Source: Chlorops oryzae (Eukaryota > Arthropoda > Insecta > Diptera > Chloropidae). Taken from it: a stretch of DNA of 64,000 nucleotides. A model generated the notes under the pieces. That model saw only the letters and a list, made by a program, of their open reading frames with translations, was not told the DNA's origin and ran no database searches. Position numbers and translations under genes: made by a program. Positions 10,395 to 22,300 of the stretch are shown one piece after another; within the stretch, counting starts at the first letter, position 1; the number at the start of each line of letters is the position of its first letter. The DNA is taken from positions 22,128,198-22,192,197 of the forward strand of contig CM035807.1 in assembly GCA_020466095.1 (NCBI GenBank), written 5' to 3'.

Positions 10395-13300
10395 ATGTTT
10401 ACGAAGAAGTCTCATGCGGACATCAAGAAGTCGACGGCGAAGTTGCAGGACTGCAAAAAGGACTCCTCGTCGCGTTTGCGTCACTTGCGCACAATTCTAG
10501 GTAAGTAACCGATCGTGCGCGAAACACGATCGTGCGAGACAGAGTGTGGGCGTTTGAACGTGCTCCACTTATTCGAATCAATGCAAACCACTTTGTAGCC
10601 AACAACAACTCTTTGTGTAGTCGTCAAGCTTCCCATATTCGATGAAGGAGGGCCCACGGCAACAATAGTGCATGCAAATTAGATATGTACCGACAGACGT
10701 GTGTACATATGTATTTACGTTCGTTTCGTTTTCTTCTCTTTCATTCATTGCTTGTATTCCCATCATGATCGTCATCACGATCGTGATCATTAACGTTATT
10801 AATGGTTAAATTTTCAGTAAGCTCACCGCTATGAGTACATTTCTAACTATAGCGCAAGTGAACTCTTCTAATGGCTAGAATTCCACCATTAGAGAACTGA
10901 CTAGTTTTCTGGAATTTATCGCTTTTGTTTGCTTTCCATTGCTGTTGCCTTGACATTGGACGTTTCTGGTTGTTTATTTTCTATGGCAAATTAAATACGC
11001 TTCGCTTCGTTAGCGAAGTTGAATTAGTTAGTGGCACTTTGTTCTGTGGTCGCGATTTCTAATTAATGAATATTTTGTTCGATTCCCCATTGAATTTGAC
11101 GGCTGTTTTTTTTTTTTTTCTTCCCAACAAAACTAGTTTCAAACCTGGGCATGAGTAATAACACTTCATTCTCATTTCTCTTATCTCATGCTTTTGGATT
11201 TCTTTTTAACCATACCTTCATTGGTATTCATTCAGTGCTGCCGCTGGACAAAATGAATCATCTCATTTCAGTTGCTTTGAAAAACTCCCATGCCTTGGAA
11301 TCTCAGTTGAGAGTTTGTGTGTTTTTTCCCATCGCTGACGCACATCTAGGCCGCTTGGGCTCACTCGGATGTAAACATACCAGCAGCAATGAATGCAATC
11401 ATCATTATCGTCGTAAGCAATCGGCGAGTTGTTTTATTGCCCTAACGCAAAAGAAGATTCCCCCAACCTTCGATGGAAGTTGCAAGCAAAATCGAATAGC
11501 GGCTACCTTTTGAGTTTCGCTTATTTGCTTATCTTTAATTGCGTTCCCATTCTTATCTTCCCCCTTTTTGTAAGACACCTTATGTGCTTGAGTGATTAGA
11601 GTCTTCTAAATTGTTATGGATTTATGTACTTCGTGCGTTGGAGTGTGATATCTTTTAAAGCCTTCAAATGCTTTGTCTTTTTATGCCCGACACACTTTGT
11701 GTCGAGGGTTTGTGCAGTTGTGTGTAACACCCAGAACCATTCGAAATAGACCGTTCAAAATGTTTATAGATTTGATCAGCGTCACCTGGAGATTCGATTT
11801 TGCCATGTTCGTCCATCTGTCTGTACGTATACAGTTTTCTTGTCCAAGGAGTTGAGCTCCATTGACGAAATTTGGTGTGCGTGTTTGTAGGAACATCAGT
11901 AATACCATGTTCGAGACTGTAAAAGGCCAGAAAATTTTAAGAATATCTCCAGCACTAGGGTCTATTATGAAAATATCAAAAATGTCTATCCCTATACAGT
12001 TTTCTTATCGAAGAAGTTGAGCTATCTTGATCAAATTCGGTATGCGTATTGACGGGGGCATGAATAAGTTCAAGTTTCGAGGATGGACTTGGTCATATCA
12101 TTTTTAGGAGCGCCTCCAGTACTAGGGTATCTTATGAAAATCGTAAATACTGCTCTAAAACCGGAATTTATTGAGATATTTTGATAAAATTTTATATTAG
12201 AATATATTGAGCCCGATTCTGAATGTTCCTGGGGAACGAATTCCCGGGGAATTTGCTTTTCTTAAGAGGTAAACTTCGTCTTTCTTAAATTTTTGGGAGA
12301 AGAAATTTAATAGGGAATGGGTACTTGACCCATACCCATAATTTTCCTTACCCTATCTATTTAAAAAAACAGAGTTTTAGTCTCGAGAAAAGTAAATTCC
12401 ACGGGAATTCGTTCATCGGGGGAATATTCAGAATCGGGTTGATTTAAAGAAATTTAGTATAATTTCCAAAAATTAGAGTAATAGACGTGGCTGAAGGGCC
12501 TTTTCGATAATTGTCCTTTCACCATCAATTCTAATGGGCCTTAAACGGAAGGTGGCATGAATGCTTCCTCTATTGTCTTGTCGATCCTGTCAATTTGATC
12601 AAATTTATTGAAGTCTTCTTAGAGTTCTTTTATTTTTGGATTTTTTATTTTAGTTATCTTTTTTTTATTTGTTTGTTTACTTTTAGATATACATTATCTT
12701 CTTTATTTTAATACGTTACATCTTATTTTCAGATAATGTTGATCTGGATGAGGCCAAATCGTTATTCGAAACCAACTACAGTCATGTCTACTTTATATTA
12801 TATGACACCTTCATACAAGCTGAGGCTAATCTAAAACAAAAAGGTAAGATTCTAAATCATTTCGATACATGGATTCAATAGTTCAACAGTTAAATTGCTC
12901 AATCTCAAATGAACCCTTAATAAAATGGTAATTGTTTTTATTTTCTTTTTTTTTTATGTCTAACTCTGCCTCTCTGTGCGTGTATATAAATTGGTTTAAT
13001 TCCTTGAAATTTATAAAAACAAATATATATATATATAGCTAACCTTTGCAAAACGACAAACCTCAACCAATGCGGATGGTACGATTAATTTGTGGTGATG
13101 TCTCGTTTTTCTATAAAAAAAAATTTCAACTTCTTAACAATTTTACTTGTTTCGTTGTTCAAAATTAAAAATTACAAAATGAAACTTTAATCAAACCAAA
13201 AAAATAAAAAAATACAAAAATCGCAGAACTTCCGTTTCATATTGGTAAGTTCTTAAAGGCTTTTAATATTTTTCTTTGCTTCATTTCTTCAAATTTCCAA

Positions 13301-16300
13301 TTTTTTTTTTTTAATGCTTAATTTGTTTGTATGTACATATCTTAAAGTAATTATAATTAATATGCATGAAATGATTATAATATTGTTCATTTTCCCATTC
13401 TTAACGCCAATTCGATATGCATTGGATGTCCCTTATGTTGATCTGGATGAGGCCAAATTTATTGAACCAACAATCTGTCATAATTGCCTTATAAACTCAT
13501 AGCAATTGGCCAGGTAATTTAATGTTAAGATTCTACATATTCAAATGAGTTCGAATAGTTCACAGTATTGCTCAATCTCATCGATGCCTTGAAAAAATTT
13601 GTTTTTATTTCTTTTTTTATAATCTCTTATTTTTTCTTCTCTGATATAGTGTTCGCAAATTTTAAATTTTTAAATATTAATATTCAGTATCTTTTTAAAT
13701 TCTCCCATTACCAAGCGAGCATTAATTTTTTGATCAGTACTATTATATGATGAGTTATAATTCCAAAACATTCTAACTTCGTACAAATTATTATCTTATA
13801 AATACAAAGAACGCTCAATACCAAAAAAATAAAAATACAAAAATGAAATTCATAGAATGAAATTGGCTGTCTTAAATAGCAAAATGATCAGCTCATTCCA
13901 ATCTCAAATTTGGCAATCGTCTTTTTTAGCAACTATTGTTGCCATATATTGCAATCTTTTAATAATGAGCGGTATTCATTGAAATATTGCTCAAGTTGAC
14001 AGATTGCACATTAACAATTGCCTTGTCGATGGATGCCCTTTTTCACTAGTGTACAAATACAGTCAAACTTTCATATCTCCAACTTCGGATCAAGTTTTCT
14101 ATAATTAGAACTGAATCGGGTGGTAATAGCGAATATTTTACATAAAATTCCGTTTCCCTAACTCGAAGTCTCTATAGCTCGACCTATTTCCTTGGATAAT
14201 GGTGGTTCGAGTTATGGAAGTTTGACTGTAATTAATTTTTATTTTTTCCGAACACCTAAACGCACTTTTCTTATGAACTTCGGCTTGCTTTACACGAAAG
14301 TCGTATTTTAAAAAACTGTTCTGGAAGGGTTTTTTATATTGATTTTTGAAATAAAAAAATTCTTGTAAAGGGGTATTGCAGCTTTTTCTAGCAGAACTCG
14401 ATAATGCCTTGTCCCATTTGAACAAAATATCCTTCAAGTTAAAGCAAATTAAACCCCTCTAACACTTTTTCTTAGATAGTTTTGAGATCGGTAAAAAAAA
14501 AAATTCTGCATACCTTTAAACTTAAAAAAAATTATATTTTTAAAAAAAGCTCATCAAAGTCTTCATTTATTGGCATCTAAAAGACCGATCGCAATCAAAA
14601 TAATTTTTCTTTTGATTTTTTTTTTTATTTAAAGTTAGTTTTTTACCCAACGAAACGAGGCATTAGTTTTCAAAATCTATGGATAAATGGCAAAGTTATA
14701 ATCTTCTTAGTGAGAGAATAAACGCAATGAAAAATGAAAAATTCACATTTCAGCTTTAAAGTATGCAATTTTTTTTTTTTGTGATAAGGCTTTTATAATT
14801 TGCAGTACTTCCTTAAAAGATTTTTTTTTTTCAAAAATTAAAAAAGCTTCCAGCAAAATTATTAAAATATTTATTTCGTGTTTACAAGGCCAAAGTCCAT
14901 GAGAAAAGTCTATTGAGATATCCCGGGGAAAAATGATGTAAACTAGTGTTTTTATGTAAAGGGTGCCCCAATAAGAACGATAGGAAAATAAATTAAAATA
15001 AAACGACAACGGTTTTAGATATCAAATTGGTTTGGGCTTTATTTTGAAGCTACATTCATGCCATTATGTATGGAACAAGACATCATTCAAATGGCCACCT
15101 CGGGAACGCTGGCAGTGCTTCAGCAGCGGAGGGTCCTAATTCGACTGCTCGGCGTCGATAAGGCCGATTTGAATCATCTTCAACACTATGTTTTCATCAC
15201 TTTCACCAGTTCGCATTCTGGTTGGCTTTTTCGAGTCCAAAAGTGCTCAAACTTTGGCACGGTGCGTCGAATTGCATGCCCACTGAAGCCATAATGACGG
15301 CCGACTTCACGACGAAATTCACGTTGCGTATTCAAAACAGAACCGGAATTTCGCAAATATTTTTTTAAAATTATTTTTCTAAGCGTTCGGGAAGCGTGAA
15401 ACGATGAATGGTGAAATGGCAAACCTTTTTGAATATTCTGATGGCTGGATGACGTTTGTATCTTTGACAGCTGTCAAGTAATCGCTATTGGAAAAACTAT
15501 CATTACTATTGGGGCACCATTTACATATTTTTATTTTTATTACATTTACATTTTATTAAAAAATATTTTAGAATGTGTGTAAATATACAGCCCTATTCTA
15601 AATGAACATTCCCCGGGAATTTTTTCCCTATAATCTTTTTCTCCACAAAAAAATTAGGTATTTTAAGCGTCAATAAGAGAAAAAATGTGATGATCTTTGC
15701 TTAAAAATGTTCGAAATTCTTGCTCCCTTGAATGGGGAAATTTCAAAGCCCCAGGGAAAAATTTCCCGAGAATATTTAGAATCGGGGTGATAAACAATTT
15801 ATTCCAAATTAAAAAATATATCTTTTAAGAAGCTGTATGAACATATGTATGTATAAGGGGCAAAATAATACATACCGATATTTCATTTTATATTTTTTCG
15901 AAATTATGATATTATTTCTTTGGACTTAAATGAAAAATTGTTCCCTTGCACTACTCATGTTTTTATCAGTTATCGAGATCACCGTTTAAAATCCTTGCTT
16001 GTGAAATATTCCCCTTTACCTCTCTATTTCCTTTTCAACTATATACCTATGCATCCAATTTTTGCGAAACACTCATTGATTTCTCGTTTTCCATAGTTCA
16101 CAAAGCACACCGAGAGGAGCTAGACGGTTCACTATGGCTACTCGAAAAGATAATTTGCTTATTGCCGGAGCTGCTGGCCAGACGTTGGCAATGCCATTCA
16201 CTCAGTCGTATAATGGCAAAGTTGCTACATCTTGGCAATTCACCCAAACTGAGACGCGAGGGTGTAAGGTAAGAAATTCGATTGATTCTCTTTGGAAGTA

Positions 16301-19300
16301 CATAAAAAAGGAAATGATTGTTCTTCTAACTGTGTGTGTAGGTACTTCCTTTTGTGGTATCAAACTCTTGGGGAAAATGCACCCCAGTATGTTCATACGA
16401 TGTACGCCGATCTGATACCCGGATTAATTGTACCACAAAAAGGTATAGTCGGCCCCGACGTTGAATTCAATACCTCAGACTTTCTCAATCATCCGAATAT
16501 GAAGGTGGATGGTGGTATGACATCAGTGTTTCATGAAACCTACTCACATCCGGTACAAAGTGCTGAATTGGTTGCACTGCTTCCCCCATCGTCGAATGAG
16601 AAGTCGGCGCCGCCAGATCCTCGCGATGGCCTGGAGATATTGCTCAACAGTATGGTGCAGACAGTTGCATGTCTGCGCTGGCGTGACAATCGCGCCCAAA
16701 AGGATCATAAAGCATTTACGTTTCTTCTGCAACGCTTCAAAGAAGTCTTTCTGCCCGTCTTTTGTCCGAATTTCGACTTCACAATGTCCGTATATGAACC
16801 GAAGCTGGAATTGCCCTCAATGCGCTCGGTTAATAAAAAAGAAGAAGTTATGGCCTCGTGCGTTGTCGTTCTCATAAATTGGATTTCCCGTTTTACACAT
16901 GAGCGTTTGTTGAACCATCGTTTGGACAATGTTCCAATCGACGAAGTTGACCATACCCGCTTGCTGGCTTATCAGCAAGGCGTCATCGTGCGCGATGTCT
17001 TCTATGCGACACGAGAAAATGTTAATTTCATACACGAGGTCTATAGGCAGGCATTTCTGTTGAACTTCACATCGAAACCACAGATTGATGCGATACGTAC
17101 AGCGATAGCAGTTTATCGTGACTGGATGACGGGTACAACACCGCCACCGTTTCTGCTCGAGCCAGAGGAGAATGTCTGTTCGCCAACTCAACAGCATAGC
17201 GGCGTCAATACGCCACGCAATCAACGCCTGCGAACGCCTTCATATGTGGGCGCCATCACGAAGGAGAACCACATGATCAGGGCAGGCCTACAGAATATAC
17301 TTCAAGTATTTGTAACTAATGCGGCGAATGTTTTTCTCGTCAATACGAGCAACCTGAATATCTACTTTCCAACCAAGACGCGAGAGGCACGTTCGACACC
17401 GTTGCATGAACAGACGGAAGTCTGTAAAAAGGTTCTCAATGTCTATCGAACGATGGTGATGAACACTAGAATGGATCCAAAAACATGGGAGCAATTACTG
17501 CTAGTGCTACTGCAGGTCACAGCAATTGTACTGCACCAGAACCCGTCTGGCTCGAAAAGTTCTAGTCTGGGCGGTATCTTAGCACAGGCCATTTTTCAAA
17601 CTCTCATTGTAACATGGATACGTGCGCACACTAATGTCCCGGTCAATGTTCAGCTATGGGAGAAATTCTTGAATGTGCTCGCCTCCCTGACATATCGTGA
17701 TGAGCTCATCAGTGAGTGGGATAAAACAGTTCAAACGTTGACGCGCGTCTTCTCACGCTATGTTTATGCGCTGAATTTGCAGGACCTGCCTTTGGATCGC
17801 TTATCGGAGAGCAAAGGCAAACGCAGACGCATTGGAAGTACTTGGCAGCCGTCCACATCCATAGCAGTAGCCAGTAATAATAGAGAGCAGCAGAAAGGAG
17901 GAAATGATCAGCCGTCTTTAGTGGAGCGTGAATCATTGAGCAGCAGATCAGATGAGCATTCATCGCAAGCGAATCATTCGATAAATTCGACATCTGCTTC
18001 GATGCAGCCAAGTTCGTTGAGCACTAATTCGTCTGGTACAGCAGGACACTCCAACAGCGTTTTGCATACGCGCAGAAGCCATCATCAATCTGTGAGTATT
18101 GGAATACCGCTGACACCATTTCTTCCGCGAAGTTACAGCGAAGGAAGTCTAGCTTCGATGGCTCGCAGATCACGTAGTCGTCGAAGACAACGACAAAAAT
18201 CTAGCGTAATGGACACCACAACCACCACCAACAAGTGTGGAGCACTCGTTGCAATTGCAGCACGCCGTTGAAATCAGTGGCAGTTCGGAGACTTTGCAAG
18301 CCCGTCGTTCAGCGACAATGTCCGCCGAAATACGACGGGCCATGTCCTTGGACTCTTTGGGGCCTTCGATTTTGATGCAACGGCAACGACGTCGACGTAA
18401 GCAACGTCTCTCTCATGCTGATGACGCCGAGGATGCGGAATTCGATGACGAACTAGATGGCATCGAGGATACTGGCTCCAGAAGTCCTTCGCCAACAGCA
18501 AGTAGTGGCATAGAGGGTGGTTCCATGAAAGATGCCCAAATGCAAATCGATGTCTTGGCGGTTGACAGTGGTGGAAGCTTAGATGATGCCGGCATCGGTG
18601 TAGGGAATGTATTAAATAACTATTTGGGGTCTCAACGGCGTTCAATCATACTAGGAGGCAATGCCACTGGCTGGCTACCCGATTCTACAGCAATCATGTG
18701 GAAGCGTATGCTGGGCGCACTGGGCGACGTCAATCGAATACCGAAAGCAGATTTGCACGCTCAAGTGTTCAAGCATCTGTTGGACATGACGACGAACTTA
18801 ATCAAAATCAAACAAAATCAGGGAATCTCAACAGACAATCAAAGTACCCCAGTGCCACCGACACTGATTCCTCCAATAGGGATAGTCGCACCTTGGTGCT
18901 ATGGTGCATTGGAGCTCGATAAATCTTTCAAAAAGGGAAAGCTTTGGTCGGTGCAGTTACTCTGCACACTCGCTGTTCATGGCGCTGTTTCTGGTCCTCA
19001 TCATTTGCCCATTTTCTATACTGCCTTACATCGGATTCTTACTGGTGAGGATCGCGAACTGATATATGCAGTATTGAAGCATTTGGAAGGTCCTCGTTTC
19101 TTGAGCCTCTTAATGCCAGGTCATACTTTACTGCTGCTCGATATTGTACATGCTTCTGCGATTTTGCTGACCTCGCTCGAAGCAAATCGAGCTACACCGC
19201 GAGCGGAAGTAGCTGCGTTGTTGGGTTCATTGCTGGCATATCCAGTTACACTGCTACCGAAGCCAGTACTGCAGCCATCACCACAATCGTTTGAACTTTT

Positions 19301-22300
19301 GGAATGTCCAGATTTGCAGGACCATATCCTAAATATTTTATTGCGCTGCGCACGTCGAGAGCCTTCGGCCAAAGCTAGATGCATTGCGCTATCTCAACTT
19401 GGACAATGGATACTGCTACAATTATCACGTCCGATTCGTTTAGGTGGCAGTCCTACTCGAAGCAATCAACGCGCACTAACCAATTTCCATCAAGCAATTC
19501 CTCATCCGACTGGTGGGCATACGAATTCCATGTCATCGAATCTTACATATCATCCTAGAATCCGGGAAGGGGTTCTCGTTCTCCTTCAGGCACTTCAGTT
19601 CAAGCATCGAACGATCGCAATCATTGCGGTCGATGCTCTGAAACTGTGCGCTGAACGTGGTCGGGAACTGGCATCGGTGGATCGAATGCCTCAATTGATA
19701 ATCACAGCGATTTGCCGTGCAATTGAAATCCAGAGTGTGACGAACCCCAAAGATTCGGATAAAGTGGTACTTACATCTCTTATGCTGTGCTTGGGCGAAT
19801 TTTGTATGGCATTCCCGGCATCGGTGCTCTTGGAACCTATCAACGATAAGGGCGACACGCTTGTATTGAGTGTTCTTCGCGTCTTGCTGCCAGCAGCTTC
19901 GGGTGCACCAAAACACGAACGTGTGAAGCTGACAGCGGATGATGATTTCGATACCCACATTGCCAGCGATGATCTTCAAAATGATGGAAAACTTCCAGAG
20001 GCGAACTATCAGACCTCGGAAACTATACAGGCGTGTATTACTGCCATTCGATTGTGCGCCAAAGCGGTTGCAATGCATTTGATAACCCACTTGGGACATT
20101 TCCCGATGGGCATAGGTGCGTCACGATTGAGTTCGCTGGTCGAGGAACAAGATGACATCAATGCTGCTACTGCTACGGGTAATAGTATTGGTGGTTCTAA
20201 TAACACGGATGCAAGACGGAATTCTGCTGAGTTGCCTTCCGTGCTGCATGCTCAAAACATTCAGCTCTTTATGCTTAGTCAGGGCCTTGTGGCAAGCTTT
20301 ATTGAATTGCCTTCGTTAAAGCTGCCGGGTGGTGGAATTACTGCCGGACTGATTACTGCCGAAAAACAAGTGCGAGTTCTTTTGCGTGACTTGAATGGAA
20401 AGGTTTGTTGGGATGCTTCAATACTGTACAGCGAACCGCGTAAGTGCACAAGAGGCGGCGAAGGTTCAGTTCCGGAAAAAGTGGAATCGAATGTATCACG
20501 TTCGCTCACAAGCAGCGTTGCCCAAAGACAAATGGCTAATCCAATGGACTCGATGGTTTCATCAATGATGGGTTTGGACTTAACACCACGGAGACATACG
20601 TTACGACATCGTCCAGAGGGCGAACTGCCATTGGCTAAAGATTTGGCGCCCGATTTAGATCAGCTTGATGATGTGAGTAATGTTTTCTTTACTTTCCCTC
20701 CCCTCCTCCTCCTTCTCCTTTTTTCTATTTTACTAATTTGCTTTAATTCCTTTACACAGTTGCTTGCTTACATCGGGCACACAAGTCCGGAATGCCTTAC
20801 GTATCCTGTAGTTCGATTGAATGCTCCAGGTCCTAGTCCACTTGGTAGCAATCTTGAGGCACAGACAATATCGATTATACTTAATCAACGGGTTATAGAA
20901 CAAGAGTTCATAGCGAATCTGAACCAACAAGCAGTGCAATATTCCAACATAACAACAAGTGGCTCATCCACGACGCATGATCAACGCACCACGCAATCGT
21001 CGCAAGAGCAAACTCCGCATGCATCGTTTGAATCGTATAATACAACGAGTCTGTCGGGTCGAACCGAAATTCCGTTTCAGTATTGTCGTCTATTGTTTTC
21101 CCACCTCGGCATGGCCGGTTGGGAACGGCGCTCTCGTACCCATCTGCTTCAGCGCAACGAGAAGCTTCTGCGTGAGCTACGTAATCTCGATCAGCAGAAG
21201 TGTCGAGAGACGCATAAGATGGCGGTGATCTACGTGTCTTCTGGCCAAGAGGATAAAAACAGTATTCTACGCAACTCGACTGGCAGTAGCATGTATGAAA
21301 TGTTTGTCTCGGCACTCGGATGGGAAATCGATCTAGAGACACACAGTGGCTTTTTAGGTGGTTTGCCTCGCCAGGGTTGCGGCGCAACTGCACCTTATTA
21401 TGCAACTCCATTCCTCGAGGTTATTTACCATGTAGCAACGCGTATGCCAGGTGATTCGCCCGAAGCAATACTACTGAAAACTCGCCATTTGGGAAACGAC
21501 GAAGTTCATATTGTTTGGAGTGAGCACTGTCGCGATTACCGGCGGGATATTCTACCGACCGAATTTTGCGATGTTCTCATTGTGGTGTACCCGTTGAAGA
21601 ATGGACTTTTCCGTGTAACGGTGAACAGGAAACCCGATGTGCCCTGGTTCGGCCCCTTGGCAAATGAGAGCGTCGTTAGTGGAACTTGTTTGGCTAGCCT
21701 TGTCCGTGCAACAGCGATCAACGCGAGTCGTGCTAAACGTGCCGCACTGTCTCTGTATCAGCAATAGTAAGTTGATGAAGATGAAATTATTATCGAAATT
21801 ATAACAAATTCATAAAAAAAAAAAAATTCTTACCTTCTCAGTTACGAAGAGCGAAATCGTCTCCTGGATAGTGTATCTTCACGTTACAAAGAAAGCACTA
21901 CGTTTGAAGATTTTGCTAATCGCATTTATAATCCAATGCCGTTGTCTGCCTACGCGACCATTCGAGATGCTGGACCATCGTCAGCGTCTGCAGCACCACT
22001 AGCAGCGGCATTAATCGATCAACAACAACATCGTACCTCCGTCAAAGGTGCGATCCATTCCAATGCTTATGGGAGCGTCTTTTAATTTCTATTCTTCTGT
22101 GCTTTAAGGTTGGATACAAGCATCCATCGACTCGAATATGCACGACGTACCGCTGGGACTGGCCACTTCCGCATCGGCTTCATCAACGGCCGTAATGGAG
22201 GCAGCATTAAATTCCGCCTCGGCACGCGGCAAATTGGGCTCACATTTAAAAAACGCAACAAATTTTCCAAAGAAAACGTCACTGCAATCAAATAATCACA

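Larger units (their letters stand above)
10501..12732 (+). other. RalGAP alpha intron 1
   Basis: A 2.2-kb intron with donor GTAAGT and acceptor TTATTTTCAG. It contains a dispersed fly repeat at about 11672-12200 and a CCCGATTCTGAAT inverted-repeat element at 12211-12438. The open frame at 11151-11513 is intronic and has no homology that I recognise. Confidence 0.8.
12844..16096 (+). other. RalGAP alpha intron 2
   Basis: A 3.25-kb intron between exons 2 and 3. It carries the decayed exon-2 duplicate, a candidate microexon, a pogo-type MITE (14060-14228), a deleted transposon (14955-15525) and a copy of the CCCTATTCTAAAT MITE (15590-15786), each listed separately. The acceptor is TTTTCCATAG. 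Confidence 0.8.

Noticed and set aside
10125..10484. Minus-strand 119-codon ORF opposite RalGAP exon 1
   Set aside because: It is the shadow of the RalGAP leader and first exon, including the reversed AG tract read as a Leu-Ser repeat.
13037..13076. Further RalGAP cassette exon bounded by TATATAG and GTACGA
   Set aside because: The 40-nt block would break the reading frame and the donor is weak.
18089..18138. 47-nt intron ending at TTACAG within RalGAP exon 4
   Set aside because: Splicing there leads to a stop 12 codons later, whereas the 169-nt alternative restores the long frame.
18237..18260. Start of a second long coding region with a GTG start inside RalGAP alpha
   Set aside because: The long frame from 18237 is the continuation of the same gene. 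The intron 18092-18260 joins both frames in phase, and a GTG start is not expected in an insect.
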